Below, in pieces: positions 54,637 through 62,156 of a stretch of 64,000 nt of DNA. A program made the translations under genes and the position numbers. Numbering within the stretch: position 1 is the stretch's first letter; each line of letters opens with the position of its first letter. The stretch is from the NCBI RefSeq assembly GCF_006715005.1, contig NZ_VFMJ01000001.1, forward strand, positions 1,736,001 through 1,800,000, read 5' to 3'. The notes under the pieces were generated by a model that worked only from the letters and a program-made list of their open reading frames with translations, did not search any database and was not told the origin of the DNA. Source of the stretch: Serratia marcescens (GTDB lineage: Bacteria > Pseudomonadota > Gammaproteobacteria > Enterobacterales > Enterobacteriaceae).

Positions 54637-54939
54637 ATGCTGTTCGATTTAAACCTGCAGGCGGCCGAACTGCCTGAGGCCTGGCGTTCTACCGTGCTGG
54701 GTCGTGTCGGTGCGGCCAATATCAAAGTGCTGCGCATGGACGCGCGCAGCATTGCGGATGAAGTGCATGATTACAGCGAAGGATTGCTGGTAATCAGCGG
54801 CCACCTGCGGCTGCAGGTGGCGGGGGAAGTGGTGGTGGTGCGGGCCGGGCAGCTGTATCAGGCCGCGGCCGGCGTGCCGCACCGCGTGTTGCCGGGCAGC
54901 GAAGGCACGCTGGTGATTGTCGATCTGCCCGAAGATTAA
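54637..54939 (+). CDS. Small cupin-domain protein
   Basis: 100-aa single-domain cupin. EVHDYSEGLLVISGHLRLQVAGEVVVVRAGQLYQAAAGVPHRVLPGSEGTLVIVDL forms the beta barrel; the usual metal motif is reduced to an H (VHDYSEG) and a later PHRV. The start has AGAGGA upstream. It ends 17 bp from the convergent TetR-type gene. Function unknown; such proteins bind small molecules or metals. Confidence 0.8.
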   Translation: MLFDLNLQAAELPEAWRSTVLGRVGAANIKVLRMDARSIADEVHDYSEGLLVISGHLRLQVAGEVVVVRAGQLYQAAAGVPHRVLPGSEGTLVIVDLPED

Positions 54940-54956
54940 GGGAGCCTGGCTTGCGA

Positions 54957-55550
54957 CTAAGCGCTTCCTCCCAGGGCGGTGAGCGCCACGTTCACCGCCG
55001 CCAATAGTCGCGTTTCAGTGACGCCGTCACGCGCCTGAATCGACAGGCCGTGCAGGAAGACGGCGAAAAAGTCCCCCAGGCTGTCGGCGTCGGTGCCGGC
55101 CGGCAGTTCGCCGGCTTGCACCGCCTGCCGCAGCCGTTCGACGATCTGCTGGGTACGCTGCAACCGATGCTCTGCCAGCCAGGTTTTGAGCCCCTCGTTT
55201 TCCGCACTGACGCTGGCGGCGGAGGAGACCACCATGCAGCCCTGCGGCAGATCCGGCCGGCTGTAGAGCCGCACGGCATCTTCCAGCATACGTTGGATCG
55301 CCGGGCGAATGCCGCTTTCCTGTGCGAAGGCGCGATCGGCGAAGCCGCCTTCCTCGGTTTCGTAACTGGCGATTGCCTCGCGGAACAGCTGCTCTTTGGA
55401 GCCGAACGCCTTGTAGATGCGCGCGGAAGCAATGCCCAATTCTGCCACCAGATCCGACATCGAGGTGCCTTCGTAACCCTGTCGCCAAAATAAGTTTCGC
55501 GCCTTCAAGAGCGCCTGTTCGCGGTCGAACTCGCGCGGTCTGCCAGCCAT
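54957..55550 (-). CDS. TetR-family transcriptional regulator
   Basis: 197-aa repressor. The DNA-binding domain GRPREFDREQALLKARNLFWRQGYEGTSMSDLVAELGIASARIYKAFGSKEQLFREAI is a clear TetR helix-turn-helix, followed by a helical ligand domain (TetR_C type, VRLYSRPDLPQGCMVVSSA). I chose the ATG at 55550 (MAGRPREFD); the one at 55574 lacks a ribosome-binding site. It is divergent from the isomerase/hydrolase operon, with the palindrome TTGTC-AATC-GACAA between them as likely operator. Confidence 0.88.
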   Translation of the reverse strand: MAGRPREFDREQALLKARNLFWRQGYEGTSMSDLVAELGIASARIYKAFGSKEQLFREAIASYETEEGGFADRAFAQESGIRPAIQRMLEDAVRLYSRPDLPQGCMVVSSAASVSAENEGLKTWLAEHRLQRTQQIVERLRQAVQAGELPAGTDADSLGDFFAVFLHGLSIQARDGVTETRLLAAVNVALTALGGSA

Positions 55551-55660
55551 TCTCTGCTCCAATTTACCTGCCATTCAGCGACATAGGATCGCTTAAATCG
55601 GCGGGAATACCAATGTCTTTATAAATTTCGCTTGCGGTCATCGCGCCTTGCTTCTATTGT

Positions 55661-55674
55661 TTGTCAATCGACAA
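55661..55674. promoter_or_regulatory. Candidate TetR operator
   Basis: TTGTC-AATC-GACAA inverted repeat, 16 bp before the start codon of the sugar isomerase-like gene and about 110 bp upstream of the divergent tetR-type gene. Confidence 0.6.
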
Positions 55675-55690
55675 CTAATAGGAGTTTACG

Positions 55691-56746
55691 ATGAAAACCC
55701 TCAAAGGTCCAAGCCTGCATCTCGCGCAGTTCAGCGATGAGACAGCGCCGTTCAACAGCCTGCCGGCCATCGCCGAGTGGGCGGCGCAAACCGGTTTTAC
55801 CGCCTTGCAGATCCCGGCCTGGGATCGGCGTTTATTTGACGTGGCCACCGCCGCGGAAAGCCAAACCTACTGCGACGATCTGACCGGCATGTTGGCGGAG
55901 CAGGGGTTGGTGGTCAGCGAATTGACCAGCCATATCTTCGGCCAGCTGATGGCGGTACACCCGGCTTACGATGCGCTGTTTGACAGCTTCGCGCCGCCGG
56001 CGCTGCAGGGCAATCCGCAGGCGCGCGGCGAGTGGGCGCGGCAGCAAATGCTGCTGGCGGTGAAGGCGTCGGCGCGGCTCGGGCTCAGCGAGCTGGGCAC
56101 CTTTTCCGGTTCGCTGGCCTGGCCCTATCTGTTCCCGTTCCCACAGCGCCCGGAAGGATTGATCGACACCGCGTTCGACGAACTCGCCACACGCTGGCTG
56201 CCGGTGCTTAACGCCTGCGACGAGCAGGGCATCAACCTGTGTTATGAAATTCACCCGAGTGAGGATCTGCACGACGGCGTGACGTTCGAGATGTTTCTTG
56301 AGCGCGTCGGCCATCATCCGCGCTGCCGGGTGCTGTTCGATCCGAGCCATATGGTGCTGCAGCAGCTCAACTATCTGGAGTTTATCGATATCTATAAAGA
56401 GGTTATCGGCATGTTCCACGTCAAGGACGCCGAGTTTAATCCGACCGGTCGCCAGGGCATTTACGGCGGCTATCAATCCTGGGTCGATCGCGCCGGCCGC
56501 TTCCGCTCGCTGGGCGACGGCCAGGTTGATTTCAACGGCATCTTTTCGCGCCTGACGCAGTACGGCTATTCGGGCTGGGCGGCATTGGAGTGGGAATGTT
56601 GCCTGAAAAACCCACAGGACGGCGCGCGCGAAGGCGCAGCCTTCATTCGCGATCGCATTATCCGTGTCACCGACAAAGTGTTCGACGACTTCGCCGGCGC
56701 GCCGGTCAACCCGCAGCAGATCAACGCCTTGCTCGGCATTCGCTGA
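55691..56746 (+). CDS. Sugar phosphate isomerase/epimerase family protein (xylose isomerase-like TIM barrel)
   Basis: 351-aa TIM-barrel protein of the AP endonuclease 2/xylose isomerase-like superfamily. Likely metal ligands lie in CYEIHPSEDL (Glu), VLFDPSHMVLQ (Asp/His), MFHVKDAEF (His/Asp) and AALEWEC (Glu). It starts KTLKGPSLHLAQFSD with FTALQIPAWD. It is the first gene of a three-gene unit with two alpha/beta hydrolases under the TetR-type regulator. The substrate cannot be read. Confidence 0.85.
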   Translation: MKTLKGPSLHLAQFSDETAPFNSLPAIAEWAAQTGFTALQIPAWDRRLFDVATAAESQTYCDDLTGMLAEQGLVVSELTSHIFGQLMAVHPAYDALFDSFAPPALQGNPQARGEWARQQMLLAVKASARLGLSELGTFSGSLAWPYLFPFPQRPEGLIDTAFDELATRWLPVLNACDEQGINLCYEIHPSEDLHDGVTFEMFLERVGHHPRCRVLFDPSHMVLQQLNYLEFIDIYKEVIGMFHVKDAEFNPTGRQGIYGGYQSWVDRAGRFRSLGDGQVDFNGIFSRLTQYGYSGWAALEWECCLKNPQDGAREGAAFIRDRIIRVTDKVFDDFAGAPVNPQQINALLGIR

Positions 56747-56771
56747 GCCCAATCCTTAAGGGAGTCACCCC

Positions 56772-57668
56772 ATGCAATATCGACAGAACGAGGCCCCGTT
56801 GGCGGATCTCGCGGCGGAACACGTCTATCTCCAGGTCAACGGCCGGCGCCTTCACTGTGTGGTGGCCGGTGAAGGGCGACCGGTACTGCTGATCCCCGGC
56901 TGGCCGCAAACCTGGTACACCTGGCGCCATGTGATGCAAGCGCTGGCGGCGGCCGGTTTTCAGGCGACCGCCGTCGATCCGCCGGGCATCGGCGATTCTG
57001 ACAAGCCCGCTGGCGGCTACGACACCGGCAGCGTCGGTGCGGCGCTGCACGCAATGATGGCGCAGCTGGGCCATGAACGTTACCAACTGGTTGGCCACGA
57101 CATCGGCATGTGGATCGGTTACGCCATGGCGAGCGATTTCCCGCAGGCGGTGGAGCGTCTGGTGCTGACGGAGGCGGTGATCCCCGGGCTGGCGCCGCCG
57201 CCGCCGATTTTCGTCGCGCCGGAGGAGAACATCTTCCTGTGGCATTTCATGTTCAACCAACTGGCGGATTTACCGGAGACCCTAACCCAGGGGCGTGAGC
57301 GGGAGTATCTTGGCTATATCTTCAACCGCTGGTCCTATCGGCGCGATCGGGTGACGGCGGAGGTGTATATCGCCGCCTATTCGGCGCCGGGCGGCCTGCG
57401 CGCCGGATTCGACTATTACCGGGCGATCCCGGAGACCGTGCGGCAGAACCGGCTGCGCGCCGCCACGCCCTTGACGATGCCAGTGTTGACGGTAGGGGCG
57501 GAGCACGCCACCGGCGACGCGCCACTGACGACGCTGCGGGGCAATGCGCACGATCTGCGGGGCGAAACGGTCGCCGGCTGCGGCCATTTCATCACCGAGG
57601 AGTGCCATGAGGAATTTATTGCACTGATTACGCCGTTCCTGTCAGGAGAGCCGTATGCCGCTCGATGA
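56772..57668 (+). CDS. Alpha/beta hydrolase, epoxide hydrolase/dehalogenase-like
   Basis: 298-aa alpha/beta-fold hydrolase. The nucleophile elbow LVGHDIGMW has Asp110 rather than Ser, the pattern of epoxide hydrolases and haloalkane/haloacetate dehalogenases. VLLIPGWPQTWYTWRHVM (oxyanion HGxP-like with GWP), DPPGIGDSDKP and the late His in GCGHFITEECHEEF complete the active site. The C-terminal coding sequence overlaps the next hydrolase gene by 14 bp, so translation is coupled. Confidence 0.88.
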   Translation: MQYRQNEAPLADLAAEHVYLQVNGRRLHCVVAGEGRPVLLIPGWPQTWYTWRHVMQALAAAGFQATAVDPPGIGDSDKPAGGYDTGSVGAALHAMMAQLGHERYQLVGHDIGMWIGYAMASDFPQAVERLVLTEAVIPGLAPPPPIFVAPEENIFLWHFMFNQLADLPETLTQGREREYLGYIFNRWSYRRDRVTAEVYIAAYSAPGGLRAGFDYYRAIPETVRQNRLRAATPLTMPVLTVGAEHATGDAPLTTLRGNAHDLRGETVAGCGHFITEECHEEFIALITPFLSGEPYAAR

Positions 57669-58557
57669 ACGCATCGCCGCCTATTTGACGGCATCGGCCG
57701 ACGCGCCGCCTCCCGCGTCACTCGCGGAAATGCGTGCGGCCACGGAAACCGGTTTACGCCGGCTGCAGGGCGAGGCGGAAGCGAGCGGCGGCGTCAGGGA
57801 CTATACGGTAGTCGCCGCCGATGGACACAGAATTGCGCTGCGCACTTATCTACCGGCGGGGGTAAACCGCGCGAACGCGCAGCCGGCGATGCTGTTCGCC
57901 CACGGCGGCGGCTGGTGTCTCGGTTCGCTGGCGTTGTACGATCGGCCCTGTCAGGCACTGGCCAACGCCACCGGCCGGGTGATCCTGTCGGTCGACTACC
58001 GCCTGGCGCCGGAATATCCGTTCCCACAGCCGCTGGAAGATGTCTATCAGGCGCTCTGCTGGGTGGCGCAACAGGCGTCGCAGTTGGGGATCGACGCGCA
58101 GCGCCTGGCGGTGGGCGGCGACAGCGCCGGGGGCAATCTGGCGGCGGCGGTCGCGCTGTTGGCGCGGGATCGCGGCGGCCCGCACATCGAGCGCCAGCTG
58201 CTGCTGTACCCGGCGCTCAGCCGCGAGATGGCGACGACGAGCTATCGCGAGTTTGCCGAGGGGCACTTTCTGACGCGCGACGCAATGGTGTTTTGTTGGC
58301 AGCAATATCTGGCCCTGCGGCGCGATCCCGGCGCCGAACCGCTGCATGCCGCCACGCTGCATGGATTGCCGCCGGCCACCATCCTGAGCTGCGAATATGA
58401 TCCGCTGCGCGATGAGGCCGAACAGTATGCGCAGCGGCTGCGTGAGGCGGGCGTGTCGGTACGTTGCGAACGGCTGCCGGGCATGGTGCATGCCTGCATT
58501 CACATGCTGGGGCTGACCCCGGCGGCGCGGCGGCTGTTCGAGCTGGCCGGCGAGTAA
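57655..58557 (+). CDS. Alpha/beta hydrolase, hormone-sensitive-lipase-type esterase
   Basis: 300-aa esterase of the HSL family. HGGGW motif at 83-87 forms the oxyanion hole, nucleophile Ser157 lies in GGDSAGG, DPLRDEAEQYAQRL holds the Asp and PGMVHACIHM the catalytic His. DYRLAPEYPFP is also family-typical. It ends the TetR-controlled unit, followed immediately by a bidirectional terminator. Likely substrates are short acyl esters; the epoxide hydrolase-like partner suggests a small catabolic or detoxifying pathway. Confidence 0.88.
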   Translation: MPLDERIAAYLTASADAPPPASLAEMRAATETGLRRLQGEAEASGGVRDYTVVAADGHRIALRTYLPAGVNRANAQPAMLFAHGGGWCLGSLALYDRPCQALANATGRVILSVDYRLAPEYPFPQPLEDVYQALCWVAQQASQLGIDAQRLAVGGDSAGGNLAAAVALLARDRGGPHIERQLLLYPALSREMATTSYREFAEGHFLTRDAMVFCWQQYLALRRDPGAEPLHAATLHGLPPATILSCEYDPLRDEAEQYAQRLREAGVSVRCERLPGMVHACIHMLGLTPAARRLFELAGE

Positions 58558-58583
58558 AAAAAGCCCCGCACTGCGGGGCTTTT
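58557..58583. terminator. Bidirectional terminator between the esterase and aldehyde dehydrogenase genes
   Basis: GCCCCGC (58563-58569) pairs with GCGGGGC (58573-58579), flanked by an A-run on the left and TTTT on the right, between two convergent genes. Confidence 0.9.
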
Positions 58584-58604
58584 GGCGATTCATCCGCCGT
58601 GCGA

Positions 58605-60038
58605 TTAACGGCCAGCGACGGTGACGAAGCGGGTTTCCAGGTAGGACTCGATCGCTTCGCTGCCGCCTTCGGTGCCGTGACCGGAGTCTTTCACGCCGCC
58701 AAACGGTGTTTCCGGCAGGCCGAAACCGATGTGGTTGATGCTCAGCATGCCGCTCTCCACGTCGCGCCCCAGCGCATTGACGGTGGCGATGTTGCGGCTG
58801 TAAGCGTAGGCGGCCAGGCCGTATGGCAGACGGTTGGCTTCGGCGATCGCCTCGTCATAGGTGGCGAACGGGCGCAGCAGGGCGACCGGGCCAAACGGCT
58901 CTTCCGACATGGCGCGCGCGCTCAGCGGCACGTCGCGCAGCACCGTCGGCTCGAAGAAGTTGCCTTTGCCCGCCACGCGCTTGCCGCCGGTGCAGGCTTT
59001 TGCCCCGTGGGCGACGGCATCCTGCACCAGCGCCTCGATATTGTCGACGCTGCGGCCCAGCACCATCGGCCCCATGGTCACGCCGTCTTTCAGCCCGTTG
59101 CCGAGCTTGAGCTCACGCACGGCGGCGGTGAATTTCTCCACGAAGGCTTCATAAACGCCTTGCTGGATCAGGAAGCGGGTCGGGGCGATACAGACCTGGC
59201 CGGCGTTGCGGAACTTGGACTGCGCCAGCTCTTTGGCCGCCGCGTCGAGATCGGCATCGTCGAAGATCAGCACCGGCGCGTGGCCGCCCAGCTCCATGGT
59301 GGCCTTTTTCATGTGCTGGCCGGCCAGCGCCGCCAGATGCTTGCCCACGCGGGTGGAGCCGGTGAAGGAGATCTTGCGAATGGTCGGATGCGGGATCAGG
59401 TATTCCGAGATTTCCGCCGGGGTGCCGTACACCAGCGCGATCACCCCGGCCGGGATCCCGGCGTCGGCGAAGGCTTTGATCAGCTCAGCCGGCGAGGCCG
59501 GCGTTTCTTCCGGGCCTTTGACGATGATGGAACACCCCGCCGCCAGCGCGGCGGACAGCTTGCGCACGATCTGGTTGATCGGGAAGTTCCACGGCGTGAA
59601 GGCGGCCACCGGGCCAACCGGCAGCTTGAGGGTTTGCTGCTGTACATCGCGGGCGCGGGACGGAATGATCTGCCCGTAGGTGCGGGTGGCTTCGCCGGCG
59701 AACCAGTCGATAACGTCGGCGGCGTTGAGAATTTCGACTTTGGCCTGCGCCACCGGTTTGCCCTGTTCCTGCGTCATGACGGCGGCGATGGCGTTGGCGC
59801 GTTCGCGCAGCAGCGCCGCGGCTTTGCGCATCAGATTGGCGCGCTGGTGCGCGGCGGTGTCGCGCCAGACGTTAAATCCGCGCTCGGTGGCGGCCAGCGC
59901 CAGATCGAGATCCTCTGTGGCGGCGTGCGCCACTTGACCGATGACCTCGTCGGTGGCGGGGTTGGTGACCGGCAGGGTTTTCCCGGCCAGTGCGTTGCGC
60001 CATTGTCCATCGATATACAGTTGAGTATCCGGATACAT
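58605..60038 (-). CDS. NAD(P)-dependent succinate-semialdehyde dehydrogenase family protein
   Basis: 477-aa aldehyde dehydrogenase of the SSADH (GabD/Sad) group. [13 protein letters not shown] (cofactor), [18 protein letters not shown] (general-base Glu) and [15 protein letters not shown] (catalytic Cys) are complete; [12 protein letters not shown] and [22 protein letters not shown] end the protein. It probably oxidises succinate semialdehyde or a similar omega-semialdehyde. It is divergent from an AraC-type regulator across 196 bp, which may control it. Confidence 0.88.
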   Translation of the reverse strand: MYPDTQLYIDGQWRNALAGKTLPVTNPATDEVIGQVAHAATEDLDLALAATERGFNVWRDTAAHQRANLMRKAAALLRERANAIAAVMTQEQGKPVAQAKVEILNAADVIDWFAGEATRTYGQIIPSRARDVQQQTLKLPVGPVAAFTPWNFPINQIVRKLSAALAAGCSIIVKGPEETPASPAELIKAFADAGIPAGVIALVYGTPAEISEYLIPHPTIRKISFTGSTRVGKHLAALAGQHMKKATMELGGHAPVLIFDDADLDAAAKELAQSKFRNAGQVCIAPTRFLIQQGVYEAFVEKFTAAVRELKLGNGLKDGVTMGPMVLGRSVDNIEALVQDAVAHGAKACTGGKRVAGKGNFFEPTVLRDVPLSARAMSEEPFGPVALLRPFATYDEAIAEANRLPYGLAAYAYSRNIATVNALGRDVESGMLSINHIGFGLPETPFGGVKDSGHGTEGGSEAIESYLETRFVTVAGR

Positions 60039-60234
60039 TGTTGCCTCTTGTTTGCGGAGTGTCAGGGGCCGATGAGCTTCGCGATGCGGCGCGCCTGAAA
60101 GGGACAGGGACCTTAACCCTACGCCGAATGGCGGCGATCGTCCAGGCGAGGGGCACGAAAGCGCCAGGGCGGCTACTCAACCGGCGATGTTTTGGCTATG
60201 CTGAGCAGATTGTCAGCACGGACGAGGAGGTCGG

Positions 60235-61062
60235 GTGCAAGGGGTACCACATCAGTTTCCGTTCGAGAAGGATTGTGCGCAGTTCCGGCATTTGTCGCAT
60301 CTGCCGGGCGTCGAACTCTATCAGGCGCACATCGAGCGCTATGCCTTCGAGCCGCATACCCACGACGCCTTCGCTATCGGCACCGTAGACACCGGGGCGG
60401 AGCGTTTTCGCTATCGCGGCGCGCAGCATCTGGCGGCGCCGGGCGCGCTGGTGCTGATGAACCCCGACGAGCTGCATACCGGCGAAGCCGAAACGCCGGG
60501 CGGCTGGTGTTACCGCATGCTCTATCTGGCGCCCGAGGCGCTGGAGCAGCTGTCCGGCGATCGGAGCCAGTGGTTCACCGATGCGGTGCGCCACGATCCG
60601 CGGGCGGCGCAGCGCCTGTCCGCCATTCTCGCCACGCTGTGGCAAACCGACGATCCGCTCACGCTCGACGGCCTGCTGCTGGAGGCGGTCGAGCTGTTGC
60701 ACCCGCACATCCGCACCGGGCAGCGGGAAAAAGCCGAAGCGGCGCACCGTTTCGAGGTGGTGAAAAGCTACCTGCACGATAACTTCGCCGAGGCCGTGAC
60801 CCTCAGCCAACTGGCCGAGCTGGTGTCGCTCAGCCCGTACCATTTCCTGCGCAAGTTCAAGGCCGAATATCACGTTTCGCCGCAGCAGATGCTGATGGCG
60901 ATCCGGCTGTCGCAGGCCAAACGCATGCTGGAGCGCGGCATGCCCGCCGCACAGGTGGCGGCGGCGGCGGGGCTGACCGATCAGGCGCACCTGACGCGCG
61001 CCTTCGCCAATCGTTACGGCGTCACGCCAGTGCGTTTCCAGAAACAGGTGAAATTGGGCTAA
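60235..61062 (+). CDS. AraC-family transcriptional regulator
   Basis: 275-aa regulator with an N-terminal cupin-like sensing domain (about 20-150; YQAHIERYAFEPHTHDAFAIGTVDTG, APGALVLMNPDELHTGEAE) and a C-terminal double helix-turn-helix (about 175-272; AVTLSQLAELVSLSPYHFLRKFKAEYHVSPQQMLMAIRLSQAKRML). It begins with GTG after GAGGAGG. The neighbouring EamA-type exporter gene follows after 98 bp, an arrangement often seen for AraC regulators of amino-acid exporters. Confidence 0.88.
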   Translation: MQGVPHQFPFEKDCAQFRHLSHLPGVELYQAHIERYAFEPHTHDAFAIGTVDTGAERFRYRGAQHLAAPGALVLMNPDELHTGEAETPGGWCYRMLYLAPEALEQLSGDRSQWFTDAVRHDPRAAQRLSAILATLWQTDDPLTLDGLLLEAVELLHPHIRTGQREKAEAAHRFEVVKSYLHDNFAEAVTLSQLAELVSLSPYHFLRKFKAEYHVSPQQMLMAIRLSQAKRMLERGMPAAQVAAAAGLTDQAHLTRAFANRYGVTPVRFQKQVKLG

Positions 61063-61160
61063 AACAGCAACCTGCTACAATAATTTCTCCCCGCGTTTTC
61101 GTTACTCTGCCGCTGTCTTGTCGGGCGGGTTGGCCGCGCCGGCCGTTTGTCGGAGTCGTT

Positions 61161-62129
61161 ATGTTCATTGGCGTTGTGTTTGCCCTGGCCGCCGGGCTGA
61201 TGTGGGGACTGATTTTCGTCGGCCCGCTGCTGGTGCCGGATTATCCCGCCGCGCTGCAGTCCACCGGGCGCTATCTGGCCTTCGGGCTGATCACCTTGCC
61301 GCTGGCGTGGTTCGATCGCCGCCGCCTGCGCAAGCTGCGGCGCCAGGATTGGCTGGAAGCGCTCAAACTTACGGCCATCGGCAATCTGCTGTACTACCTG
61401 TGCCTGGCCAGCGCCATTCAGCGTACCGGCGCACCGGTATCGACCATGATCATCGGCACCTTACCGGTGGTGATCGCCATCTGCGCCAATCTGTTTTACG
61501 GCAGGCACGACGGGCGGCTGGCCTGGAGCAAGCTGGCGCCGGCGCTGCTGCTGATCGTCTGCGGACTAGCGTGCGTAAACATCGCCGAACTGCGCGGCAA
61601 TGCGGTGCCGATCGACGGCTGGCGTTATCTCAGCGGCCTTGGGCTGGCGGTGTTGGCGGTGGCGTGCTGGACCTGGTTCCCGCTGCGCAATTCGCGCTGG
61701 CTGCGGGAGAACCCGACGCAGCGGCCGGCCACCTGGGCCACGGCGCAGGGGCTGGTGACGCTGCCGCTGGCGCTGCTGGGCTATCTGGCGGTCTGCGGCC
61801 AATTGGCGCTGAGCGAACCGGCGTTTGCCTTGCCGTTCGGCCCGCGCCCCGAGGTATTTATCCCACTGATGCTGGTTATCGGCGTGTTCTGCTCCTGGCT
61901 GGGGGCGCTGTGCTGGAACGAAGCCAGCCAGCGGCTGCCGACGGTGTTGGTGGGGCCGCTTATCGTGTTCGAAATTCTGGCGGGGTTGGCCTATACCTTT
62001 CTGCTGCGCCAGGCCTGGCCGCCGCTGCTGACATTGGCCGGCATCGTCTGCCTGATCGCCGGCGTGGTGTACGCCATGCGTATCAAGCCGCAGCCGGTGG
62101 TGGTGGCGCTGGAGGACAAACAGGGGTGA
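61161..62129 (+). CDS. EamA-family (DMT) transporter
   Basis: 322-aa inner-membrane protein with about ten helices in two EamA repeats: about 1-145 (ALAAGLMWGLIFVGPLLVPD, NLLYYLCLASAIQRTGAPVSTMIIGTLPVVIAI) and about 160-300 (SWLGALCWNEASQRLPTVLVGPLIVFEILAGLAYTFLL). Such proteins export metabolites such as amino acids. No ligand can be assigned. It is convergent with the elongation factor G paralogue. Confidence 0.85.
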   Translation: MFIGVVFALAAGLMWGLIFVGPLLVPDYPAALQSTGRYLAFGLITLPLAWFDRRRLRKLRRQDWLEALKLTAIGNLLYYLCLASAIQRTGAPVSTMIIGTLPVVIAICANLFYGRHDGRLAWSKLAPALLLIVCGLACVNIAELRGNAVPIDGWRYLSGLGLAVLAVACWTWFPLRNSRWLRENPTQRPATWATAQGLVTLPLALLGYLAVCGQLALSEPAFALPFGPRPEVFIPLMLVIGVFCSWLGALCWNEASQRLPTVLVGPLIVFEILAGLAYTFLLRQAWPPLLTLAGIVCLIAGVVYAMRIKPQPVVVALEDKQG

Positions 62130-62130
62130 C

Positions 62131-62149
62131 GCCCGCCGCGAAGGCGGGC
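62131..62149. terminator. Hairpin between convergent EamA and fusA-like genes
   Basis: GCCCGCC (62131-62137) pairs with GGCGGGC (62143-62149) around GCGAA in the 27-bp gap. There is no T-run, so termination efficiency is unclear. Confidence 0.4.
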
Positions 62150-62156
62150 GCGGGGG

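Noticed and set aside
58464-60098. 544-codon plus-strand ORF opposite the aldehyde dehydrogenase gene
   Set aside because: Antisense shadow of a complete aldehyde dehydrogenase with all catalytic motifs; low-complexity translation.
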